Notes under the pieces: generated by a model | What the model was told of the DNA's origin: nothing | The model's database searches: none | What the model saw: only the letters and a program-made list of their open reading frames with translations | Translations under genes and position numbers: made by a program | In this document: one piece after another, positions 48,362-59,582 of the stretch | Numbering within the stretch: the stretch's first letter is position 1 | Layout of the letters: each line of letters starts with the position of its first letter | DNA from: Straminergon stramineum | Taxonomy: Eukaryota; Streptophyta; Bryopsida; Hypnales; Calliergonaceae | Assembly (NCBI GenBank): GCA_963920665.1 | Contig: OY987266.1 | Coordinates: 14,699,001-14,763,000, forward strand | Direction: 5' to 3' | DNA length: 64,000 nt

Positions 48362-50509
48362 GGGACGAGAATGACTCCATTTTGAAACACAAACCTAAGG
48401 ACAAGGATTCAAGCTAAATAACATGTGGCACTTCAAAATTTTGTGGGCAAATTGTACACTCTCACTAATCCAGTACAAAAAAATTTCATCTTGAAATGTA
48501 TGTTTTATTCCCTTAAGTAGTAACATATTCTTCTTTAATCCCTTAAGATCCGAAAATATCACAAAGAATAACAATTTAGAACTCAAAACATTCATAACAT
48601 TCTTCTTATCATAGCCATACAACACTTTAACCACAACATTTGCTCCAAATAATTAATATTTTCTAGACAATTGAATTCACTTCTAGTTGAATATCCAATC
48701 TTTCATCTTTTAAAATCCTTTTTGTTGTTCATTATTTAACCACTAAAGGACCAAGTGTCCGTTCAATGTATACAAGAAATCTCAAGTAAGTTCTTATGAA
48801 GTTGTTTATGGTTGGATGTTCCTTAAATTTAGACCCAATGTGTAAACATATAACCTCCTTTGTGAAAAACTAATTTTTTTTCAAATCATGTGCCCAAATC
48901 AAAAGTTATTCTGCCTTGAAATTTTTGGGCACCTTGAGTAATTTAGGATATTTTGGGAATCTTTTGGAAAATAAACTTATCAACTTTTGAAATTTGGCAT
49001 ATATGTAACAAGTAAAATATGGCATACATTTGTCCAAAAAAAAACAAATTTTAGTCCTCAAGTCAAATTCTAAGAGGAATCAAACTTTGTTAGCTATGTT
49101 GGGGTAGTTTCAGGAAAGAACATTTTCTTCTAACTTCAAGTCCTATTATCTTGCAATTTGTGAAGTCCAAATTCTTGAATTTTTATCCATATATTCCGAA
49201 TGTTTGTTTCTAACTTTTCAATGTTCGTATTCCTAATAAAAAAAATTCTTCATCAGAGAAGAAATCATCAAAAAATGACTAGTGTATTGTCAATTCATCT
49301 AATGTCCTTGCAATGTAGGATGATGTAGAGTAAGCTAGGCTCCATATTTTCTTCTAAATTTTTTCATGAGTGAACTTAACATCATATACTTACTATTGGT
49401 CAAAATTCTCATTTTCTTGTATAGCAAAAATTTTACCCCTAAAGGGCCCGAAGTTTGCTAACCATGTTTTGCAAGAATGAAAAAAAAGGTTTTTTTTCTC
49501 ACTCTTCAAACATTATAATCTTTCAATCCACATGGTTAAATGGGATGAAATGTTTTCTACACTTTAGTAAAATACTTTACTTCAATTTTGTATAGTTCAA
49601 ATTTTTTTTTTAAGTTTCAATTTTCATTATTGAACAAAATTCCCCAAAACCGCAGTTTTTGACAATGTCCCCCCGGAAAAAAAACACCTTGGTCCTTCAG
49701 GCATTAAAGAACTTTTTCTTTCAAAAACCAATTTTCCCAATAAAATTTCTTGAAGTTTATCATTCTAGAAATATTTTTTTGTTGAACATGATGTTGAGCT
49801 ACAACAAAAAAATTGGGGTGGGGTGCGGTGTATATGCAAGGTCAAGTCCATCGTAATGCATGAATGTTAAAAAAAAAAGACCCCTATTCTGAGCTTGATT
49901 AATCTATTTCTCTACACCACTCCTAGCAAATTCAGGGCCTCTGCTTGCAAATATGAACTCAAAATTAGCAAATTTTTTCATGCCTTGCAAATGAAACGTT
50001 CCTGCATTTTCCCTTGCCTTGAGTCGTTGCACTACTATACAATTGACCACCATGGGTGGAAGAATCATGGCCAAGGCTTGATAATTGAATGATTTCCAGA
50101 GGAAAAGGTGACACTGACTGAATTCATGGGGAGCCAGCTAGTGGGAGGCTCCATAGCCCTAAAGTAAGTTGAAAGTAAGTTGAAGAATGTTAAGTTATGT
50201 AAAATAGGTTATTATAACTTATCAGTTTAGTTGCCATGAGTGGCTAAAGAGAGTGAGTGACTGAGATTCATTGTGACCACACCCACTGAGGGTCCTCCCA
50301 ACAAATGTGAGGTGGGTTGGCACCAAGGACAACTTTCCGAGCTTGAGCATCCGACAGAGTGCTCAGGAAGGTCCGCCTCGCATCATACCTAAGTTAATAA
50401 GTTATCATGGATGATGGGCAAGGGCAGGGCGGGGCGGGGCAATCACGCAGGAGGAGGAAGACATGGACAGCTGTCACCAGCACCAGCCTTGAGCTCCCAA
50501 GGGAGGAAC
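48362..50509. other. No gene; degenerate element ends
   Basis: TTAA-CCACTAAAGGACC at 48736 and TTTA-CCCCTAAAGGGCCC at 49432 look like left ends of further piggyBac-type elements. An internal CATTATAATCTTTCAATCCA (49511-49530) matches the motif shared by the other copies, but right ends were not found. 50100-50470 is GC-richer without a recognisable frame. Confidence 0.35.
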
Positions 50510-50513
50510 TTAA

Positions 50514-51151
50514 CCCCTAAATGCCCAAGGCCTGTTTGGAGCTCCTTGAAATTTGCTCTAAATTGAACAAAAAGTCAACATTTTCATACGTTGTACCAAT
50601 TTCTTTTGAATTTCAACTGTACAAAGTCAAACTAGACATGTTAGAGATCACATAGGAAAAGAAAATATAACAATATCACTTATAGATCGAAAGATTATAA
50701 TGTTTGATCATGAAGGTGTAAAAACTGTGAAAATTTTTCAATTCACTTTTTGCATGTTAACTCTAAAAAGTTGGTCACTAAAAAAATATGAGGTTATAGG
50801 GCCTAGCATGCACAACCCCATTCAATTTACAGTTTTTCAAAATCTATTCTATCATTTTTTTTAAATGAATTTCTAATGCGATTTTGCTTCCAAGATCTAG
50901 TGTATTTGAGGCTCATTTTCAAGAGCCCTCAACACTACAGGAAGTCAAGATTGCAATGGGCATCCTTACACTAAATCTTCAATAGAAAAATCATAATCCT
51001 TTATTTTTTAGATCAACTTTTTGATCCTAAAACTAGACTTCAAAAAGAATTCTCCAAAAATATAAACTACTAATGATAGCAATTTGGTTGGATTTTACTT
51101 AACTTCAAAGTTTTCCAAACACCAGAATCTGGTGCCTTGGGCATTTAGGGG
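50514..51151. mobile_element. piggyBac-type miniature element, subfamily 1, copy G
   Basis: The cleanest copy: TTAA at 50510-50513 and 51152-51155, and both termini begin CCCCTAAATGCCCAAGGC. 638 bp. Reverse-complement sister of 15601-16470 without that copy's nested insertion, so it approximates the unmodified subfamily. Confidence 0.88.
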
Positions 51152-51155
51152 TTAA

Positions 51156-52518
51156 TTGGTAAGTTAGATGTTAAGGTAGTAGGCTTATAAACCGCTCATC
51201 TAATAGTTGGTCTGCCTTTTTCATGTATTTCTTTTCATGGGAATATATTTAGATGATTTTTCAAACAAAGAGAAATAGATGTAGAATGTAACACACATGG
51301 TTTCATATTATTCGAAGGATTATTGAATTAGTTATGAATTTTCAAATAAGGTGTATCATAGGTTCCCTATTTATGACCCTAGGTCTTCTATAAAATTGTT
51401 CACTAGAAGTTATAAAGGGAAATGGGGAAAGTAAGGACAATGATTGACTTTTGTAATAAATTATACTTTTTTTCTCGATCCATTCAAATGACTATAGAGG
51501 TTGATTTAAGGACCATCTCATGTCCATTTTAGAGTTAAAGTAGGGGGCAATTCAATATGCCTGAGTGGGATTTGAGCCTCCTACCTTATCACTTAAGGCA
51601 AGTGATCCATTTCCAAACACTTAAACAATTAGGCATATATAGAGCGTGGATTTCTTGAGTAGGGAGATTTCCCCATGTACAGAAATAGAGTTTGGAAGGA
51701 TTCCATAAGTTTTTTCAAAATCTTACTTCTCAAAACATTATCACTGTGAATTTTTTAGCTCAAGATTATGTTTGACTTGTATTAGTCATGTATAGGTCTT
51801 CCTATTTTTGACTAAAAGATAGTTGCAATATCAAGAGTCTTATAGCCAATCATAATGTACCTCAATTACATCAGGAATTGCACTATACCTAATCACTACT
51901 CATCTCTATCTACGCAGAAAGAAAGCAGCTTGCACAATAGAAAGGAGGGGGGAATGAAAAATGGGTCACCTTCCTCACCAATAACTAAGTTGAAGGAGGG
52001 TGCACCCAAAATCGTACCTTGCCTAAAACCACCATCAACACTTTGTATACATCTCCAGAATGAATATGTACATATATTGAAAGATCGATTTTGTAACATC
52101 TACCCAAATTAACTTTGGGCCTTGTTTACGACTGCCATCATCACTCGATATACATCTCCAAAATTATCAATATGTACATATGGGAAAGAAACAATTTTAG
52201 AACATCTACCCAAAATAACTTCACACCCTCTCTAAATCACCATCATTACTTAGTGTACATCTCCAAAATTAATATGTATGCATGTGGAAGAAACAATTTT
52301 AGAACAACTACCTAAAAATAACATTGACCCTTCATAACTTTTGTATACGGTATCCAATTATAGCATTTTTTGGTGCATTAGAACCTCCTTTTGCTTGCCA
52401 ATTTAAAAAATACAAAAATTGGACCAATTTCATTATAATAATTTGGTACAACAGTTGTGGTTTGGGGAGTATACACCTTAAGTTTGGCTTGAGACCAAAC
52501 CATGACTCACCTCTTCCT
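51156..52518. other. No gene; contains a tandem repeat
   Basis: Apart from the tandem repeat at 52029-52330 no structure was recognised. Confidence 0.4.
52029..52330 (+). repeat. Tandem repeat, 3 units of ~104 bp
   Basis: Units begin near 52029, 52132 and 52236. Each carries CCATCA, ACATCTCCA, AATATGTA, an AGAAACAATTTTAGAACA-like stretch and TACCCAAA in the same order. Divergence among units shows it is not recent. Confidence 0.7.
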
Positions 52519-52522
52519 TTAT

Positions 52523-53447
52523 CCCCTAAACGCCCAAACTGCGTTTTTTGGCAACATGGCGATTTTGGGCAGCTCACTACGAATGGAGTTTTTCTTATTT
52601 TTCTTTGAAATTTTCACACAGCATGTGCCCGAAGAGTATCTTTAAGACCCAACAATTTTCATAACTTTTGACTTCATGGTTAAAAAGTTATTGCATGATA
52701 TGTAATTTTCAGTGCTCCTCGGGCAGCCCAAAAATTTCTTAAAAAAACACTTTTTTAAGAAATAAAAATTTGAAATTGATTTTCTAGATTTATATGTACA
52801 TGGAAAGCTTTGAATCATTCCATTTTGATTTATGAGATGAAAGTTATGAGGCGTTTTAGTTTGCGGGCAGTTTCGGATCCCCTACTCTAAAATAAACTTT
52901 GAAGTCCTTTATTTCACTCAATTTTCAATATTTTTTGAAAAAAATAAAATGATAGGGTGTGTATTGTTTATTAAAGCATTACAACCATTGGGATTAAAAA
53001 TTTTCAATTCCATAACGAAATTCTTCACAATTTAGTATTTTGAATCATTCTCTACTTCTTTGTACTTACTTCTTTTTTCCTATATGTTGTACAATTTCAA
53101 ATGATTTGAATTTTTTCAAGCACATAGACAACTTGCCTTGAAGAGTGAATCCAAAGAGTAACCACCATTTTGGAATTTTTTTCATACAAATGTGGCCTTG
53201 TGAAGTGCAGCTGCCCGTTTTTTCACAGGGCCCAAAAAAGGATTTTTGCTAATTCAAACACTAATATCTTACAATCTACACGGTGGAAAATTCTGAAATT
53301 TTTTCCACATCTTCTCAAATAAGTTTAGTACAAGATCTTACGGTTACATGTGTCCAAAAATGTTTTTTTCCTAAAATTTGGTACTTGTTCTAGAAATGAC
53401 AGTTTGAGAGCATTTTTGGTGAAAACATAGTTGAAAACATTTAGGGG
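52523..53447. mobile_element. piggyBac-type miniature element, subfamily 3, copy H
   Basis: TTAT on both sides (52519-52522, 53448-53451) rather than TTAA. Ends are CCCCTAAACGCCCAAACTG and CCCCTAAATGTTTTCAAC (complemented). 925 bp, almost the same length as its inverted sister 37615-38541. Confidence 0.78.
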
Positions 53448-53451
53448 TTAT

Positions 53452-55878
53452 ACTGTAAATTCTAAATAATTTTAACTCCATTTCAACAAAAAGTGTTGGA
53501 AATTTTCTCTAATTGGTATATTTTGACTTCACTATATGAAAAATGATAAATACGTGGATCATTGTTTAGTGAATTTGGGCATTTTTTAAAAATCTGAATT
53601 TTAGCTATAATAAAAATGAGAACTTGTTAATTTGTAGCCCAACTACCCAACTAATGAAACAAAGCTTATCAAGGTTAATTTGTATGTCAATTTGAAATTT
53701 TGAAAAATCCCTTGGGGTATATAGACATGTAGTGCTAATTTTCTAATCTTATAATGATATAGGAAATAATTTTGTATGATGAAGTTCTACACTATAATAT
53801 ACATATAGTGTAATTTTTAGATTTTTTAAACATATTTGGTCATGATATGAATTTTTTAAATTTTCTTCAAAAAATTCACAGTAATTTCAAGTTTTCACAG
53901 AAAAATATGAATTTTTTAGGGCTCGTAGAAGACACATAATTACATAATTAAAAAATAAATACAACAAATTTTCAATCATATATACTTGCAAAATGGGAGC
54001 ATACATAGAGTTGAACTTTGATGTTTGAAAAGGTACAAAGGCCTTTCCTTTCAGGGTTAATCTTGACAAGACAAGATTATGACCACAACATCAACTACTT
54101 CAAATTAAAGTCCTTCATTTTGTGTCCTCCCATATATAAATGATCAATCAAAATTTAGAAATTGTGATCATCACATCCGTACAATTGGACATAACATCTA
54201 CCATTATACCAATCAATATTTATCAATAAAGATTAATATTTGGTATTTGATTGAATATTAGAGATATTTGCAAGAATTATCTTCTTAAGTTTAGAATGTG
54301 TGATTCTAATTGTAGTGGCTTTTTCAAATCTTCATTGATTGTACTCTTTGAGTTATTGAACATTTATAAAAAAAATATTGAAAATCTATATTTTACAAAT
54401 GTTAAAGAAGTAAATATAAGAATCTACAAACATTTGAACGAATGAAAAGAATGAAGTTTATGTATGTATTGGACATAGTTGCATTCATTCTTTTTTCCAA
54501 TTTTGGAAGCCTAGTAGAGACCAATAAGCTATAGACTTTGCTACACATTGCACCAACTAATACAACCCAAATTGATGGAATAGTATAGGAGTTGTGTTTT
54601 AGATTTGATGCAATTTTAAACACATGGAGAAAATGGAATTGAAGTCATCATTTAACAATTTGACTTGAGACAATGACAACTAGTAGAAAAAACAAAGACC
54701 ACAAATTTCAACATGATTGTTGAGGTGCACAAATCCCTTGATCCTTTGAATATTAGGTTCAAGGTTGCAAAGATGAAACACATGTTCTAATTTTGGGAAG
54801 GAATCAATTTATTTGTATGCAAGTAATGCACTATGTAATATTGGATCATTAAATTTTTTTGAATAAGAATTCAAATGCAATTAAAAAAAATTGTTATGTG
54901 ATTAATTTAGGCCACTGAAGGAATTATAATGGATTATTGTGAAACCATTCGCAAACCCATTCCTTCAATTGGTAAGCACATCATTCTAAAATGGCAATCT
55001 TAGATCATTCAATATTTCTTATTTTGTAGCACCACCAATAATATATCTTGAACAATTTTAGATTTGCATTCTACATGCATACAATAAGTAAATTTTCAAA
55101 TACAATTAGGTTCCAATTGGTTTTAGAAGAACCTACCACATAAAGAGATTATAACCCAAAACACGTTGTGCAATTTCAAATCCCCCTAATAAAGGTATGA
55201 AGTCACTAATATTCTTAATTTAAAAATAAATAAATTTACAATTATTTGCACATAGAAGAGGGCCAAGATGAGGCCTCATTTGATCTTTTGTAATTTTTCT
55301 CTAGTATTTCTTTTACCTTTGAAATTTGGAAGTTTTGAATTCATATTTGAGATCAAGGATGTCAAAATTTGTTAGAAGAAGTCTCAAAGTACAAAATTCA
55401 CTCCTCCACAATAAGGTCCAAATTTTTACATTCATTTGCCTATTGAAAAATTAGAATTTTTGCACTGTAAGTATAAAAAGACTAGTTGTAGTCTTGCTCG
55501 AAACATATTGCACTTCTCTATCTCCACACCAAAAATGAGACCAAAACACAAAATTCAACCTCCCATCTACACTAAATAGGGTTTTTAAGGGGACCCATAC
55601 TAATTAATCAAAATTTCACACTATTTAAATATCTACCTTTATTGTACATTAGTAGTTATTGAAGTGTCCAAGGGATGTACATCATGTTTCAAACATCTAC
55701 AATTTTCCACAATAAGTCCCTTTAATTTTTTGGTCCCCTTAATACCCTTTTTTAGTAATCTACCCCTCCCACATCCACACCCTTCAACTCTTTCTCTTGA
55801 AACCAATTGTTTATTAGATACCCCTTTTATTGAAGATATGTAGCTCAAGGGTCACTTGTTCTTTCTCATAGCATTATT
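53452..55878. other. Gene-free AT-rich stretch
   Basis: Very AT-rich with short open frames only; no paired termini found. Confidence 0.45.
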
Positions 55879-55882
55879 AACT

Positions 55883-56753
55883 CCTAAAGTCCCAAAGCCT
55901 ATTTTCATCAAAAATTGCTCAAAAAGTATCATTTCTATTACAATTTTTTTCTTATGATTTTTTTATAAATCTATCCATAGAATCCTATACTAGACTAACA
56001 TAATTACAATGTGTGGAAGAAATCTCAAAAACTTTGAATACATAGATTGCAAGATATAAGCATTTAAAACGAAGAAAATAATTTTTCTTACACCTTGCAT
56101 TACTTTATTATAAAACTTTGAATCTTCTTAGCTTTCTATTGAAGAATTGAGTTGACAGTCTAGGAAAAAATCTGAAAACTACACTTAATTTTCATTCTTT
56201 AAAAATTTGTTAAATAGGAGTAGGTATAAGATAGAAGGAAAACTAAATTGTTAATAACTCTAAGCTAGAATTGGAATACACTACCCACAATGATGAGATT
56301 GTTCTAGCAAAAATAGTAAACCTTGTGGAAGTTTTCATTTTTGAAATTTTGAAAATTGAGTTAAAAAATTATGCCAATAAATTATTTTTACAAGAAGTTT
56401 TTACATTTGCTTGCAAAAATGAAGCTCCACAACTTTCACATCACTAATCCAAATGTAATGAATCAAAGTTTTCTATATAGACAAAAATACAAACTATGAG
56501 GAAAATGGTTAAAAAAATTAATGTAAAGTTTTTGTGGTTTTCTTTTGCTACCCAAAGACCTCTATTTTGTATCTTAAAATGGCATAACTTTTGCTTTTGG
56601 ACACCAATTGAAATAAAAATTATATTCCCAAAAAATAAATGTATTTTTCTATCTTAATAAAAAAAATTCCAAAACATGGCCTCTAAAATTGAGATCATAG
56701 TAACATGCCCAAACTTTCATTTGTCTCACAAGGGGACAATGCGAACCTAGGGG
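55883..56753. mobile_element. piggyBac-type miniature element, subfamily 2, copy I
   Basis: TTAA at 55879-55882 and 56754-56757. Ends are CTCCTAAAGTCCCAAAGCC and CCCCTAGGTTCGCATTG (complemented). 871 bp, the uninterrupted inverted sister of 31636-32759. It ends ~0.9 kb upstream of the invertase TATA box. Confidence 0.78.
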
Positions 56754-56983
56754 TTAAACAATGTTGGGCAGGTTCTTTTTTCTTTCTTTGAATCTAGGGA
56801 TTGTCCTAATGTTTTCATTAAAAGATTGTATGACAACCTTGGTGGTATCACTGTAGAATGAAATTTTTTATCCATTTAGCCATTATAGATTGAATTAAAG
56901 TCACTCAAAGGTATCTTGGTAGAAGGGTATACCTTCCATCCAACACATGAGATTAATCCCCTTAGAAGTCAAGTCCTTTCTTG

Positions 56984-57270
56984 CATTAGGGGGAATTTGA
57001 GGCCTCAACATACCTGCGAGTTCCCAGGCTGCGGGAAATGCAGGAACTATGGCATTGCTGCAATCTAATGTGGCTGACATTGTGCCATGTCCAAAAAAAA
57101 AATTTTAATTAAAATTTTTTTTCAACTTATTTTTGCATATTAGAATGATTTTTTTTTTCTTTTTGGTATTTATTTGACTAATAGCAGCCAACCGTTCTTG
57201 GACAGCATAGGGAACAAGCGGGGGAACAACCCTGAAATGGGCATGTAGAGGCCTCAAATTTCTCCTAATG
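56984..57270. mobile_element. Miniature inverted-repeat element upstream of the invertase
   Basis: CATTAGGGGGAATTTGAGGC at the left pairs with GCCTCAAATTTCTCCTAATG at the right. GC-rich subterminal blocks (GTTCCCAGGCTGCGGG, GCGGGGGAACAACCC) flank an AT-rich core. 287 bp; class uncertain. Near 57462-57469 AGGGTTAA may be another solitary piggyBac-type end. Confidence 0.7.
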
Positions 57271-57640
57271 AATTTTTGCATATTTTTGCATATATATGTA
57301 TAATTATATATAGTTTACCTCAATTTTTACAAAATTCATCATACAAAAAGTTCAGTTTTCAAAAAATTAAACATTGATTTGTATAATTAAGAAGTTTTGC
57401 AATCAAAAAGGCCCTTGAAACCTCTTTCATCATCGTCCAATTTTGGATGTCGGAGTGCTAGAGGGTTAACAATGTTATGCTCTTTGAAATCAATCCTGGA
57501 ACCTTTGGTGAAGACTCTTTATTTCCGGCAACAATTTCCCGGTCGGAGTTTCTCTCCGTCTCTCTGGTCTCGCCTTGGCCGTATCGGACATGGACGGTGG
57601 GTACTGGGCAGGAGAAGTGTGTATCCGTGAGTCAGGCGGG

Positions 57641-57647
57641 TATAAAT
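57641..57647 (+). promoter_or_regulatory. TATA box of the invertase gene (candidate)
   Basis: TATAAAT in GC-richer context (GGCGGG before, CAGGGTGAGGCGG after), at the point where composition turns gene-like. Transcription start would be near 57670. Confidence 0.5.
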
Positions 57648-57669
57648 CAGGGTGAGGCGGATACACGGT

Positions 57670-59582
57670 AAGGATATCATCCTACAAGGGTATCGTCCAT
57701 GGAGGAGGGCCGCTCGTCTCCTCCCAACAAAGGCCCATTCATTTCGCATCAGCAGCTTTTTTTCTTCTGGAAGCGCGCTGCTCTGCCTCCCGCTCCCGTC
57801 TCTCTTCCACAGGCCTCAACTTGCCCGCCTTGCCCCCTGCCATCGCCACTGATCGTCCCGTAAGTCATATATCATCTTCTTCTCCTTGCCGTGGTTTTAG
57901 TTCTGCTGCTGTTTTCAGTCTCACATACTGCATCGTCTCACCTCCTCACTACGACATTCAAAAGATACGAATAGTCCTTCTCTCGTTCATTCCCCGCATC
58001 TTCCCCGCCTTTGTTGAAGCTTTCCACATCATGGATTCGACCGATTTCAGTTGTCCGCTCGTTCCGATCTCATTGTGGCATTTTTAAACCTGAAAGGTCT
58101 TAATCGAGGGATGCTTCTTTGTTTGCTTCCGGTTTTTTTAATGAAGTTGAGACCTCTATCTTTAGAAATCTGTAGAAATAAATTCAGGCGGTTGTTTTGC
58201 TGCTGGTTTAGGTGGAGATCAGGACGATTCGTTTCGTATGTCGTTGTCGTTGTCGTTGTCGTTGATGGCTTAGGTTTCCGATAGTATGTGGACTTCGATG
58301 TCGGAAGTATCCGTAGTGTTTTGCTTCTGCATTATAGTTGTCTGTTACAGAATCGAAGAAGCGCCGTGTTGATGAAATTTGGTCTCTTGGAGATGACTGA
58401 ATTGAGTACGTGGACTGTTGGAATGTGATAAGCTTTTAAGTGAATGGAGTGGTGATTATGAACGGAAGTTAGAGGGTGAAAATTCTGTAGTGCGCAAGTA
58501 GTTGTAGTTCTTTCGAATTGTTGTCGGGGTCTGGAAACAGAGAGGTAATTGAATATAGCGGGGGACCGGATGACAGCTCCTTTACACTCGATGAGCGGGG
58601 ATAATAAATCGCCTTTGGTGAGATGTTGGAGATGCTAATTTGAAGTATTACAATACAAAAGTATCTGTGGGTCGGGAGTCGAAGAGAGAGCGTTTGTATT
58701 GGACTAGGTAATGGGAAATGGACGAAAAATGTCAATCAAAGAACTCCCAGTATCCTGTTTTAGGGTTTTAGGGTTTGTTGTTTTGACAAGCACATTGTTT
58801 GTGTTCTGCAGAATGACGAAAATGGCAATGCGAGAATTTCATTGGCAGTGAGACAAGTGCTCGCTGTACCTGCCGTGGTTTCATCTTCCCCGCTTGGTTT
58901 CATATCTGCTAGCCAGAAGGTACCTCTTGGTCACAGTATTCTCGTAGGTGTCTTTGGTGTTAGCATTGTGTAGTTTTGCTATTCCCTATTCTGTTTCAAC
59001 CATTATATTTTGAAGTTCATGTTTCTCAAAGCATTCAAATTCGTAAATCTTAAATTATGCAAAGTTGCACTTATTCCATGCAAATTTTGTTATATTGTAT
59101 TATAAGCATATAATACATCATTTTACCTTCAAAATAAGCTTCAATGCTTAAACTGATGACCCGTGCATATTCTACAGGAGCTGCCTCCCAGTACTCCGGA
59201 ATTTGAGTTTGGCGTTATTGCAGCGGGAAACACAGAATTGGCGACTCCTTCTGGAGCCTGAAGCGGTATCAACAAGGACATGCTAGACAGGGAATTGGAA
59301 CGTCGTTGAGAGAGAAAAGCTTGTATGTATTGTGTGGAGTAGAATGCAAGTCTGGAAGCGGCTTGGAATTAGCTAGCACAAGAAGGTCTAGCAACTGGGG
59401 ATTAAAGACTCTTAGCAAGGTTACCTGAAAGTGACATTAACCTATTGTGGTAAGACTTTCCTTCAAAAATACCTCATTCCACATTAAGGCACTTAAGGTA
59501 ACCGGTTCAGGATCTACTATATTTCTACCTCTACATTACTACGGGATCTTCCATTTCCTAACAAATTCTAAGGAGGCAATCA
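57670..59582 (+). other. Spliced 5' leader of the invertase gene (inferred)
   Basis: Plausible leader exons are ~57670-59, ending 57859 before GTAAGT; 58812-58919, between CTGCAG and GGTACC-type signals; and one starting 59178 after TCTACAG. An ATG at 57699 opens a short frame (MEEGRSSPPNKGPF) that would end at a TGA inside the second exon, i.e. an upstream ORF. A different frame stays open for 63 codons across the second and third exons without an ATG. Exon boundaries are judged by eye. A (GTCGTT)4 microsatellite at 58241-58264 and a telo-box-like TTTTAGGGTTTTAGGG near 58759 lie in the first leader intron. Confidence 0.45.
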
